From Flavilitoribacter sp020436695 (GTDB taxonomy: Bacteria > Bacteroidota > Bacteroidia > Chitinophagales > Saprospiraceae), in the NCBI GenBank assembly GCA_041392665.1, contig JAWKLQ010000027.1, forward strand, positions 62,001-126,000: 64,000 bases of DNA, in the 5' to 3' direction. The notes below the pieces were generated by a model, which saw only the letters and a program-made list of their open reading frames with translations, did no database searches and was not told where the DNA came from. The translations under genes and the position numbers were made by a program. The stretch's first letter is position 1, and every line of letters begins with the position of its first letter. This document shows positions 8,585 through 17,485 of the stretch, piece by piece.

Positions 8585-10411
8585 ATGACTAAGCCTACTA
8601 TCTTTCTCGCTTTTGCCAATGATCGTGACGCCTACCTGCCCCTGATCAACCGGGAACGCAAAAACATCTATCGCGCCCTGCGCCGACATGACGATGAAGG
8701 ACTGATTAAGGTTGAAAAAGAGGCCAGTTCCACCCTTGATGATATTTTCGATATTTTTCAGAGCTATCCGGATGAGGTATGTATCTTCCATTACGGCGGA
8801 CACGCCGGAGGGGAACATCTGCAACTGGAAAGTGATGATGCATCCGCACAACAGGCTTATGCAGCCGGGCTGGCGGAATTACTGGGGCAACAACAAAACC
8901 TGCAGCTCGTATTTCTGAACGGATGTGCCACTCAACCGCAGGTCGAGTTATTGCTTAAGCATGGGGTCAGATCCGTCATTGCCACCTCGGTGTCGATAAA
9001 GGACCAGATGGCCACGGAGTTCGCCGAACAATTTTACAATTCGCTGGCTAGTCATACACCCATTCAGCGAGCCTTTCAGATCGCCAAGGCTTTTATCACT
9101 GCCAAATATCGGGATACCGGTAATATCCAGATTTACCGGGCGGGTTTTTCTCTGGCGCCGCAATCAGAGGAGATGCCCTGGGGACTTTACGTCCATCCCG
9201 ATGCGACGGACGTGCTACAATGGTCTTTACCCAAAAGGGTGTCCAATAAGCAAACCATCCGCAACCGCTTTGACTACGAACGCCGTCCGGATGTCAATGA
9301 CATTCTGATCGATATTATCTGTGAAGATCTGGCCGCACTTAATCCGGATCTAGACTATGAACTGAATAAAAAAGACCTGGATATTCCCTCTATCAAAAGA
9401 GAGATCGTCGATTCCTTTCCCACTCCGGTAGGAGAGCACCTTCGCAAGTTGTTTACCCGAAGCAATGACCCGGAACACCCGGATGATATGGAGCTGTATT
9501 CTCTGGCCCGCCTGGAGCAACTGGCCGTTACCCACCGGACCACCATGCAGTTCATCTGCTATATCCTGTTATCCCAGCTTTGGGATGAAAAACACAAAAA
9601 CCCGGAGCTAAAGGTAAGCGAAGAATACATCGTAGATTTCAACAGTTTCTTTGCCCTGGGAAAAACCAATTACCGGTCCTTTGATTTTGTAAAACTCATT
9701 AATACCGTCACTGAGCTTTTTGACGATTATAAAATTCCCTATTTCATTGACGAACTGAAATCGCTGAAAATCGAGGCCAATGAATCGGAAAGTCTGTATG
9801 AAGCCTACACTTTCATGAACAGCCTCTACGAGCATATCGTGGATGAGAATGTTGCCGCCGAGGAATACGAAGATCTTTGTCAGGAGGCAGAATATCATCT
9901 GGCGCTGGTACTTAAAAGGATCGCCTTTCTGGTAAAATACAAACTGGTCACTATCAAGAATATCGAAACGGTGAAGTACCGGCACCAGCAAGCCCGTTTC
10001 AGGCATCATCAGATCACTCTGAACCGTGCACTCACCGTAGCCAATATCGGAGTGGACGAAGTAGGCATAGAATTCACCAACTTCACGGATAGCAAAAGCG
10101 TGATCTTCCTAAAAACAAAGGAGGATAAAGTAAGCGAATTCCTCAACCTGACGCCCTTTATCATCGATGAGAATGCACTCAATAACAACTATAGTTCCAA
10201 GTTATTCCTCTTCGCCTATCAGGGAGAAACCGATTATTCCTATCTGTTTCTCAATAATCTGGACGATGAACCGCTGGTGGTTGATGAGGAAAACCATTTG
10301 CTGATCAAAGAACAGTTTGACCGCTTCCGGTCGGATATTTTCGGTCTGGAATACCAGCCCACACCAAAAACACCGAAGATCGGTGGATCACGATTCTCGA
10401 GAAAACGCTAA
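8585..10411 (+). CDS. CHAT-domain caspase-like protease
   Basis: 608 residues from the ATG at 8585; an upstream TTG frame at 8558 is less likely. Residues 4-200 form a CHAT domain: FLAFANDRDAYL strand, CIFHYGGHAGG with the catalytic His at about 73, LVFLNGCATQ with the catalytic Cys at about 114, then GVRSVIATSVSIKDQMATEF and FYNSLASHTPIQRAFQIAKA. His and Cys are both intact, so a cysteine protease is expected. Residues 240-600 are a helical region followed by a strand-rich end. I cannot name this part, which may be the recognition or effector-coupling module. It has no signal peptide, so it is cytoplasmic. It is the first gene of a six-gene same-strand cluster; the NTPase gene starts 12 bp after its stop. 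CHAT proteases are known in bacterial conflict systems and type III-E CRISPR (Csx29). Confidence 0.88.
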   Translation: MTKPTIFLAFANDRDAYLPLINRERKNIYRALRRHDDEGLIKVEKEASSTLDDIFDIFQSYPDEVCIFHYGGHAGGEHLQLESDDASAQQAYAAGLAELLGQQQNLQLVFLNGCATQPQVELLLKHGVRSVIATSVSIKDQMATEFAEQFYNSLASHTPIQRAFQIAKAFITAKYRDTGNIQIYRAGFSLAPQSEEMPWGLYVHPDATDVLQWSLPKRVSNKQTIRNRFDYERRPDVNDILIDIICEDLAALNPDLDYELNKKDLDIPSIKREIVDSFPTPVGEHLRKLFTRSNDPEHPDDMELYSLARLEQLAVTHRTTMQFICYILLSQLWDEKHKNPELKVSEEYIVDFNSFFALGKTNYRSFDFVKLINTVTELFDDYKIPYFIDELKSLKIEANESESLYEAYTFMNSLYEHIVDENVAAEEYEDLCQEAEYHLALVLKRIAFLVKYKLVTIKNIETVKYRHQQARFRHHQITLNRALTVANIGVDEVGIEFTNFTDSKSVIFLKTKEDKVSEFLNLTPFIIDENALNNNYSSKLFLFAYQGETDYSYLFLNNLDDEPLVVDEENHLLIKEQFDRFRSDIFGLEYQPTPKTPKIGGSRFSRKR

Positions 10412-10423
10412 ACCCGGACAAAT

Positions 10424-12403
10424 ATGCCCCTCACTTCGCCATTCAAATTTTTGGATGCCTACAACAAGGAAGATAAGGATATCTTCTTCGGTAGAGATGA
10501 TGAAGTAGAACAGTTGTACGAGCTGGTCTTTGAATCTAACCTAACCCTCGTCTACGGGCAGTCGGGGACCGGTAAAACCAGTCTGGTGCAGTGCGGACTG
10601 GCCAACCGTTTTGCCGTCACCGACTGGTTTAATGTTTACATCCGTCGTAACGAGAACATCAACCAGTCGCTGCTGCGCAGTCTTAAGCGCCACGAGGTAA
10701 AGGAAAACCGGGATAAGGGGGGCTTTCTGCGCGAGCGACTGATGAAAAAGCGAGAAGGTGTCAGGCGGATCGAGGTGGTGGAAAGCCCCGAACAGCGGGA
10801 GTTTATCCGCTCGTTGCGCAGCATCTACAAGCATTACCTGAAGCCCGTTTTCCTGATATTCGACCAATTTGAGGAGCTGTTCATTCTCGGTAACCGCGCC
10901 GAACAGCAGGCCTTTTACGCCACCATCGCCCAGATCCTGGATTCGGAACCCTATTGTCGCGTCATACTGATCATGCGGGAAGAAGCCATTGCCCAACTGT
11001 ATGATTTTGAAAAGATCGTTCCGCCATTGTTCGATAAGCGACTACGCGTAGAGCGCATGAGCCGGACCGATACCCAGGAAGTGATCATTAAGAGCTGTAG
11101 CAAGTTTGAGATTGCATTGGAATCGGGGCAGATACCGGGGCAGATCATCGATGTATTGAGCGCCGGTCAGGGACGGGTAGAACTAACTTATCTACAGGTT
11201 TTCCTGGACCGCTTATACCAGGAGGCGGCAAAAGATAATCCAAGCAATATCGTCTTCACTGCTGACCAGATCGCACGTTTGGGTACGATTGAGAATATCC
11301 TGGGCGATTTTCTGGAAAAACAGATAAAGGATGCGCAGCCGAAGGTGAGGCAACGCTATCCCGATGTTCCGCGGTCATCCATTCGAAAAGTGCTCAGTAC
11401 ATTTGTCACCCTGGAAGGGACCAAACGGCCTCAGGACATTCAAGAAATCCGGGTAGGCGCTCTGACTCCGGAACAGGTTACTTTCATTGTCAAAGAACTG
11501 GAAAACGACCGCATTCTGCGCTTTGAAAACAACCTGTACGAACTTTCCCACGATGCCCTCGCCCAGCAGGTGGCCAATGCCCGCTCGGCCGACGAAGTGG
11601 CCCTACTGCAGATCTCCAAGATCGTTAAGGACCGGTACCAGGTATTTGACACGACCAAGACCCTGCTCAATGCCAACGAACTACAGCTGACCGGCGCGTT
11701 TCGCGAAAACCTTATTGAGGAACACGCCCTCTCCGCCGGTGAATGGGACTTTGTACGCAAAAGTGTCCAGGCTAACCGGCGGCGACGGCTTTCCAGAGTG
11801 ACCGCTGTGCTTTCTATTATTGCCGTACTGACTGCTTTTGCGCTATACTCCAAGATACAGACCACAATCATCCAGGAGGCGAAGTCACAACAGGAAGAAA
11901 TGAGTTTTAATCTACTCATGACCTATGGCAATCAGTACATGTACCAGGATCTATATGAGAAAGCACAGGAGGTATACAATGACGCGCTGCGGATCAAACC
12001 CCATACACAGGAAGCAATTGACAGCATCCAATCGGCACGGGATAAAGCAAAAAAACGCAGTGAATTTGACCAGCTTTTTGAAGAAGGAGATATGCTCACC
12101 CGAACAGGCTCTACCGGAGACCAGATCAAAGCACTAGACTTATTCAGGAGGGCCAACAGGCTGGGAGTCAACAAGGGGGAGGTAGAAGGAAAAATTAAAG
12201 AGCTCGAAGGAAGTTTGAGCGGTGCCAGGGCCAGACTAAAAAACCAGGGAGAGGTCTATTTTCGAGCCGCCAACACCCGGGGCTACCGACTGGCCCTTGA
12301 ACGGTACGAACTGGTTGCAGAGATCGAGACGCTCCTGAAAATAAATCCTAAAGACAAGGAAGTAGCACAACGGATCAAAGAATGCAAATACAAGTTAGAA
12401 TAG
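10424..12403 (+). CDS. nSTAND1-type NTPase with one membrane helix and TPR-like C-terminus
   Basis: 659 residues. After FFGRDDEVEQL comes the P-loop GQSGTGKTS (about 45-53). Walker B is the nSTAND1 hallmark FDQFEELF (about 145-152), and RVILIMREE follows as the sensor-type strand. The region to about 450 is the helical arm of STAND ATPases (ELSHDALAQQVANARS is typical of the post-NTPase winged-helix part). A single hydrophobic helix at about 459-477 (VTAVLSIIAVLTAFALY) is preceded by RRRR, predicting N-terminus in, C-terminus out. The last 170 residues are TPR-like (YEKAQEVYNDALRIKPHTQE). The expected location is therefore the inner membrane, with the NTPase in the cytoplasm beside the CHAT protease and the TPR part in the periplasm. 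It lacks a cytoplasmic repeat sensor, unlike typical STAND proteins. Confidence 0.85.
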   Translation: MPLTSPFKFLDAYNKEDKDIFFGRDDEVEQLYELVFESNLTLVYGQSGTGKTSLVQCGLANRFAVTDWFNVYIRRNENINQSLLRSLKRHEVKENRDKGGFLRERLMKKREGVRRIEVVESPEQREFIRSLRSIYKHYLKPVFLIFDQFEELFILGNRAEQQAFYATIAQILDSEPYCRVILIMREEAIAQLYDFEKIVPPLFDKRLRVERMSRTDTQEVIIKSCSKFEIALESGQIPGQIIDVLSAGQGRVELTYLQVFLDRLYQEAAKDNPSNIVFTADQIARLGTIENILGDFLEKQIKDAQPKVRQRYPDVPRSSIRKVLSTFVTLEGTKRPQDIQEIRVGALTPEQVTFIVKELENDRILRFENNLYELSHDALAQQVANARSADEVALLQISKIVKDRYQVFDTTKTLLNANELQLTGAFRENLIEEHALSAGEWDFVRKSVQANRRRRLSRVTAVLSIIAVLTAFALYSKIQTTIIQEAKSQQEEMSFNLLMTYGNQYMYQDLYEKAQEVYNDALRIKPHTQEAIDSIQSARDKAKKRSEFDQLFEEGDMLTRTGSTGDQIKALDLFRRANRLGVNKGEVEGKIKELEGSLSGARARLKNQGEVYFRAANTRGYRLALERYELVAEIETLLKINPKDKEVAQRIKECKYKLE

Positions 12404-12485
12404 TACTGGCTGACGGAGTAACTGATCACCGGCCGGATCCGAAACCTGTACCTGCTTTCTACCTAAAACCATTTAAAGACATATT

Positions 12486-13364
12486 ATGAAAAAGCCAATC
12501 ATCACATTCATCCTAATCTGGAGTCTTGGGGTCGGTGTTTTTACTCAGAATAATGCCGACTTTGATCCTTTCGGCGCTCAGGTACGGGCAAATATCAATC
12601 TGGCCGAGAACAGACTCACGGTGATAGAAGTAAATGGGATAACACCCAATTCGGTGATCCGAAAATTAGATCTCAGCATCAGCTTTGGAGACCTTATCCT
12701 AAATTATGAGTTGACAGAACCGGAGAACAAAAAGCAATTCTACCTACTGGCTCCCAGCTTGCGGTTGAATAACCGGGAGTTGTATCTCTCGTATTACGAT
12801 GATCTGCAGGAGGTTTTGGATACCATCCGCGGAGGTGGTCACCACCGGATTGTTTGGATGAACCCCATCGAACAACAGGGAGGCCACAACATCGACGGCA
12901 ATATGGAGTTCACACTGACCGTATATAGGAGTAAATTCAGCTACGATTGTAGCAATAAACCTTCCTTTTCTTCCAACCAGAAATTACCGTATTATCTGGT
13001 TGCCGGGGTAGGGGCGCTTACCATTGGTGCAGGCCAGATCTTTCGCCTACAGAAAAATGATGCTTATGACCGGTATGTGAATGCATCGAGCATCGAGGTC
13101 CACCAAAAGCAATGGGATGAGGCTAATAATAAAAACGATATTTATTGGGCGCTGACGCTGGCCGGAGCGGCGATCATTGCCACGGATGCCATTCTGTTTG
13201 TGGTCCGTACGAAGCGGTATAATAACAAGCGGAAAGAATACCAGCGGTTCTGTCCGGAGGCACAACGCCCGGACCAGACCTTACACATGCGCCCCATACT
13301 GAATAGTCCGGTTCCCGGTGCAGCATTGGGGGCCGTCGGACTGAGTGTGAGCCTGACTTTTTAA
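12486..13364 (+). CDS. Secreted/membrane protein of unknown family in the CHAT cluster
   Basis: 292 residues with a signal peptide (ITFILIWSLGVGVFTQ). Residues 20-160 form a beta-rich domain (LAENRLTVIEVNGITPNS, LSISFGDLILNYELTE). Two hydrophobic segments follow, at about 167-187 (YYLVAGVGALTIGAGQIFRL) and 218-240 (YWALTLAGAAIIATDAILFV), separated by a charged YDRYVNASSIEVHQKQWDEA helix. The chain ends in a strand-like AVGLSVSLTF with a terminal Phe, as seen in outer-membrane proteins, but one strand does not make a barrel. The 82-bp gap before it contains gtaactgatcacc. I do not recognise the family. Its place between the NTPase and the WD40 gene suggests a connector in the envelope. Confidence 0.6.
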   Translation: MKKPIITFILIWSLGVGVFTQNNADFDPFGAQVRANINLAENRLTVIEVNGITPNSVIRKLDLSISFGDLILNYELTEPENKKQFYLLAPSLRLNNRELYLSYYDDLQEVLDTIRGGGHHRIVWMNPIEQQGGHNIDGNMEFTLTVYRSKFSYDCSNKPSFSSNQKLPYYLVAGVGALTIGAGQIFRLQKNDAYDRYVNASSIEVHQKQWDEANNKNDIYWALTLAGAAIIATDAILFVVRTKRYNNKRKEYQRFCPEAQRPDQTLHMRPILNSPVPGAALGAVGLSVSLTF

Positions 13365-13382
13365 TCCCCAAATCCTTTGGTC

Positions 13383-15773
13383 ATGTTTAAGATACTGTAC
13401 CACGTAATGTATATCGGGCTTTTCCTTTGCCCGGCCATCTCAGTTGCTCAGATCAATCAGGATTTCGACTTCTTTTATCAGGAAGGAGAAAGATACGAGG
13501 ACGCCGGAAAATACCAGCTTGCCATATATAATTTCGAGGCAGCTAAAGAAGTTGCCGAGTCAATTGCTGACGAGGTGCTACTAAACAAAGCAAGGATCGC
13601 GGTAGAAAGGGCAACCCGAAAAAAAGATGAAGCACTTGAGGCTGCAGCCGAACAGGAAAGAATAGCTAAGGAGACCGCACTGAAAGCCAACCGAGATCTG
13701 GCAAGCACCTATATACTGTTGGAAGAGACCAATAAAGAACTGGAACAAAGAAACAGCATACTGGAAAAAGCGCTCGAAGAATCGAAAGCAAATGAAATAA
13801 GCATTTGGGCCACTAAAGAACTGGAAGCCGGAAATACTGCAAACAGCCTGGATCTGGCTTTTTGGGCATACCAGAAAACAGAGTCCCAACTGAATCCCGG
13901 CATCAAGCGAAGTTTTGGAAATGCCGTAATGGCTAACCGGTCTTTCGAACTGGGAAAATCACCGGGTCCCAGTATACGAACGGCTATTTCTCCCGACGGT
14001 CGTTATGCGCTTACCATCCTTCCGGATCATGGGGTAAAGCTCTGGCAGATCGGCCGGGAAGATCCTCTTGCCCAATTGCAGGGCCACACCGGTGCGGTAT
14101 ACGCCATGACCTTTTCTCCCGACAATCAATATATCGTTACTGCATCGGCGGATAAAACGGCAAGAATATGGACGCAAACCGGCCAGGAGATAGCACGCCT
14201 CAATGGTCATGCGGCCGGAGTAACCGGTGCGGTCTATTCACCCACTGGCAAGCAGATCCTGACCTGGTCAAGAGACGGAACAGCCATGCTTTGGGACACA
14301 GCAGGAAACCGGCAGGCCATCTTAGCAGGGCATAAGGGGCCGGTATTATCTGCCGGCTTTTCACCGCCTGGTAATGCCATCTATACCCGTGGGGTGGATG
14401 GAACGGTGAGGATCTGGGACGCATCCGGTCAGCCGATCTCTCCCCAGGGCATACCTCATTCCGGCTATATATATGTGGTTAAATTTTCCCCGGATGGGCA
14501 GCGCATTCTTACTGGAACGCAACAAAACACCAGCGGTCTTTGGGATCTGACCGGTAACCGGATTGCCGGTTTCCCGGAATCTGGGGGCGCTATTTCCACC
14601 GTAGATTTCAGTCCGGATGGAAAAAAAATCCTGACTGCGGGAGCGGACGGGTGGCTACGGATCTGGGATGTTGACGGTGACCTGATCGCAGAAGAACTAG
14701 TAGACGCCGAAGGGATAACAGGAGCAGGCTTCGGCCCTTACGGCGAAAAGATCTACACCTTCTCTCCGAACACTACGATCCGGCTTTGGAATTCCAGTGC
14801 CATGATTATCGCAGAATTTTATCGTGGTCATCAGGACGATGATATCACATCGGTAGCGTTTCTTCCCGGTGGACATTATCTGCTGAGCACCTCTCATGAC
14901 GGCACTGTCCGGATATGGGATGTTGAAGGAGATATCATTTTTAGTCATAAGTTTTCGGAAGCACAATTAATCAGGGCAGTCCATTCAACAGAAAATGGAC
15001 ATATACTGATTGCAGCCCAGCAAGATCCACCTTTATTCTTCCCGAATCCTGATGTCGTTTTAGCGAGTCTAAAAAACGATCCTCCACCACTTACCGAGGA
15101 TATTAAGGAACGAACCGGCCTAACAGAAAAGGATATTAAGCCCGGGGTACTTGCGGGTTCATGGCATCCGGTTCGACTTGCATCCCTCTCCGAAAGTTAC
15201 CGTTTGCAATTGGGTGTTTTCCGGGATACTTCCGGTTTTAAATATACGGCAGCCCGCACCTTGGGTATGGTTGCTACCCACCCACGGGATGATCTGTTCG
15301 TCATTTCCGTAATGGGGTTTAGTACCCGGGCGGAAGTAGAAGAGGTCCGGGAGCGGGCCAGGCGAATCGGTTTTGATAAAAGTTTTATTGTGGTTGAAGA
15401 GGTGGAGCCATCTTCTTTGAAGGATGATGTACCGGTTTCTACCAACAACGGTTTGACTCCCGTTGATCCGAAACTGCCTGAGGTTTCAGATGCTAAAATA
15501 TCCCCCCCGGAAAGTACGACGTCCACTCAACACTTCCCCTTTAAGATCCAACTAGCTGCCTACAAAAACGAAAGCAGTTTTGACCCGAGCCGGGTCAATG
15601 AGCTGGGCCTTATTGAATCCATGACGCTCGACAACGGCTACATCAGAAAACTGATCGGGGGTATCGCTACCCTGGAAGAGGCCAGACGATTGTTGCCTCT
15701 TGCCCAAAAAGCCGGTTTTCCTAAAGCATTCATTTGGAAAGAGGAAAATGGCAAACTGATAAGAGTGCCGTAG
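13383..15773 (+). CDS. Exported WD40-repeat protein with helical N-terminus and two SPOR-like repeats
   Basis: 796 residues from the ATG at 13383; the frame also opens with TTG at 13377. A signal peptide (YIGLFLCPAISVAQ) precedes a TPR/coiled-coil part (about 25-140, GERYEDAGKYQLAIYNFEAA then a Lys/Glu-rich helix). Residues 180-520 hold eight WD blades, seen by their ends: KLWQIG, ARIWTQ, AMLWDT, VRIWDA, SGLWDL, LRIWDV, IRLWNS and VRIWDV. Two SPOR-like segments follow at about 605-675 (YRLQLGVFRDTSGF) and 720-795 (FKIQLAAYKNESSF); SPOR domains bind denuded peptidoglycan glycan. A WD40 propeller carrying an export signal and cell-wall-binding repeats is unusual, since most WD40 proteins in CHAT/STAND clusters are cytoplasmic. 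Start 18 bp after the previous stop. Confidence 0.8.
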   Translation: MFKILYHVMYIGLFLCPAISVAQINQDFDFFYQEGERYEDAGKYQLAIYNFEAAKEVAESIADEVLLNKARIAVERATRKKDEALEAAAEQERIAKETALKANRDLASTYILLEETNKELEQRNSILEKALEESKANEISIWATKELEAGNTANSLDLAFWAYQKTESQLNPGIKRSFGNAVMANRSFELGKSPGPSIRTAISPDGRYALTILPDHGVKLWQIGREDPLAQLQGHTGAVYAMTFSPDNQYIVTASADKTARIWTQTGQEIARLNGHAAGVTGAVYSPTGKQILTWSRDGTAMLWDTAGNRQAILAGHKGPVLSAGFSPPGNAIYTRGVDGTVRIWDASGQPISPQGIPHSGYIYVVKFSPDGQRILTGTQQNTSGLWDLTGNRIAGFPESGGAISTVDFSPDGKKILTAGADGWLRIWDVDGDLIAEELVDAEGITGAGFGPYGEKIYTFSPNTTIRLWNSSAMIIAEFYRGHQDDDITSVAFLPGGHYLLSTSHDGTVRIWDVEGDIIFSHKFSEAQLIRAVHSTENGHILIAAQQDPPLFFPNPDVVLASLKNDPPPLTEDIKERTGLTEKDIKPGVLAGSWHPVRLASLSESYRLQLGVFRDTSGFKYTAARTLGMVATHPRDDLFVISVMGFSTRAEVEEVRERARRIGFDKSFIVVEEVEPSSLKDDVPVSTNNGLTPVDPKLPEVSDAKISPPESTTSTQHFPFKIQLAAYKNESSFDPSRVNELGLIESMTLDNGYIRKLIGGIATLEEARRLLPLAQKAGFPKAFIWKEENGKLIRVP

Positions 15774-15798
15774 CAATTCAGGCCAATAAATTAAGAAA

Positions 15799-17460
15799 AT
15801 GAAAACTAAGCCATCTAAACATTATCTATTCATACCCGTTATTCTGCTGCTGTTGCTGATCGCTGCCTGCGAGTGGATGAAGCTGGATCCTGTCAATTTT
15901 ATCATGGTTGAGACCGGCCCTCCTACGGATATTGTGTTTGACCCTACGGATAGTTATATCAAGTCTGTCGTTTTGTCTGGTAGCGTGGAAGGATTGGAAA
16001 TCGGTCGATTTGCGGATGTTGGGCATATTTGGTCCACTACAGCCATGGAATTGACGGTCGAGGCCGGGACGCCTATTTCGTTAGGAGAGAAGATTGAAAA
16101 TGGCCCCATACTTAGCCCGCTGAACAATTTGATCCCCAATACCACTTATTACTACCGTGCCTATGCCATTCAGGATGGCCGGATTTTCTATGGAGATCCA
16201 GCCGATTTCAGTACGAGTATGTTAGGTTTCCAGGTAGTGATCGATTCAGTAGAAAAATATACCGCTGCAATTCAACCATTCGGCCATATTGAGGGTCTGC
16301 AGGCCGGTGTGGCGCTGAATAACCATGGATTTGTCTGGTCTACTGAGCATCCGTTACCTACGGTAGAAAGCGATACAGTGACGGCTATAGGTAGACTGAT
16401 CAATGAAACGCACTTCCAGCGAAAAATTGAAGGGATTGAAGGGGAATGGCCGCAGAAGAGTTACTACGTTCGGGCTTTTGCGACACTGGGAGACAGTACG
16501 ATATACAGCCGCAATGTGATCGAGTTCAAAAAAGGAGACATCTGGGTGCAAAAAGATCCGGCTCCTATTGCCATGCAGGGTAGTTACGTCTTTACCTACC
16601 AGGATAAAGCCTATATCGGTGGAGGCAGGGGTATAAATGGATATAATCTGGAGTTTTACCGCTTTGATCCTTCCGTTGAGGTCCAATGGCTTTCCCTGCG
16701 ACAGATGCCCAACTCCAGCTATGTCCATCTTGGAGCGGCATTTGCCCTCACCATCTCGGACGGTGGATATGGGTATGTCGGCCTGGGTATTTCCGCCAGT
16801 AATAATAACCGGGATCTGCTACTATATGATATCCAGGACAATCGATGGGATAAATTAGAAAATTCCGTAAATCCCGGATTAGGTGGCCGGGCTCGTATCG
16901 ACGCACATGGTTTTTCCATGCAAAATGAAGGATACCTTGCATTCGGATCAGGTAGCCCTTGCTGTAGTCCTACTTACGACATTCTGAAGTTTTCACCCGG
17001 CCCCAATCCAAAGCCGACAGAGATCAAACAAAATCAAATCCCTTTCAGTCCCAAGCGCAATGTTGGGGTATACGAAGGCATTGTATTCTCTTTACGAGAT
17101 TCCATACTGTTTGCAGGTCTGGACGGTGGTTTTTTTGGTACCGCTAATAATCAACTCTGGCGATACAAGGGGGGCAATGTATGGACAAAAGTAGCCAGTC
17201 TGCCTCCCGGATTTCACGCCAATGATCTGCACACCTTTTCTATTGGTGATCGCGGCTTTGTCATCACTAACGATGCCGTAGAAAATCTTTGGGAATACAA
17301 TGCCCGCCGGGATCAATGGACCCCAAGAAGATCTTTTCCCCAAAATCCGATTAGATCTAATACCGTGTCTTTTAGTCTGAACGACCGGGGATATTACGGT
17401 TTGGGACAAGGTGGTAATATTTATAATGACCTTTGGGAGTACATTCCGGAAGAGGAATAA
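15799..17460 (+). CDS. Lipoprotein with FN3-like domains and a kelch propeller (first of two)
   Basis: 553 residues. The lipobox LLIAAC places the lipidated Cys at about 24. Two fibronectin-III-like domains follow, each ending with the typical YYYRAY / YYVRAF strand (NTTYYYRAYAIQDG, KSYYVRAFATLGDS). From about residue 250 a six-blade kelch propeller can be read from the glycine-rich blade ends: AYIGGGRG, GYGYVGLGIS, GYLAFGSGSP, ILFAGLDGG, GFVITND, GYYGLGQGG, several followed by LWEY- or FYRF-like strands. Galactose-oxidase-like folds of this sort bind carbohydrates or proteins, and no copper ligands are evident. It probably sits on the outer membrane. Same strand as the WD40 gene, 25 bp after it, and clearly paralogous to the next gene. 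Confidence 0.75.
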   Translation: MKTKPSKHYLFIPVILLLLLIAACEWMKLDPVNFIMVETGPPTDIVFDPTDSYIKSVVLSGSVEGLEIGRFADVGHIWSTTAMELTVEAGTPISLGEKIENGPILSPLNNLIPNTTYYYRAYAIQDGRIFYGDPADFSTSMLGFQVVIDSVEKYTAAIQPFGHIEGLQAGVALNNHGFVWSTEHPLPTVESDTVTAIGRLINETHFQRKIEGIEGEWPQKSYYVRAFATLGDSTIYSRNVIEFKKGDIWVQKDPAPIAMQGSYVFTYQDKAYIGGGRGINGYNLEFYRFDPSVEVQWLSLRQMPNSSYVHLGAAFALTISDGGYGYVGLGISASNNNRDLLLYDIQDNRWDKLENSVNPGLGGRARIDAHGFSMQNEGYLAFGSGSPCCSPTYDILKFSPGPNPKPTEIKQNQIPFSPKRNVGVYEGIVFSLRDSILFAGLDGGFFGTANNQLWRYKGGNVWTKVASLPPGFHANDLHTFSIGDRGFVITNDAVENLWEYNARRDQWTPRRSFPQNPIRSNTVSFSLNDRGYYGLGQGGNIYNDLWEYIPEEE

Positions 17461-17485
17461 CACATCACCTGTTAAAACAAATAAG

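Noticed and set aside
17411..17485. Upstream start of the second kelch lipoprotein at 17411
   Set aside because: It overlaps the preceding gene and places extra residues before a perfect signal peptide and lipobox starting at 17486.
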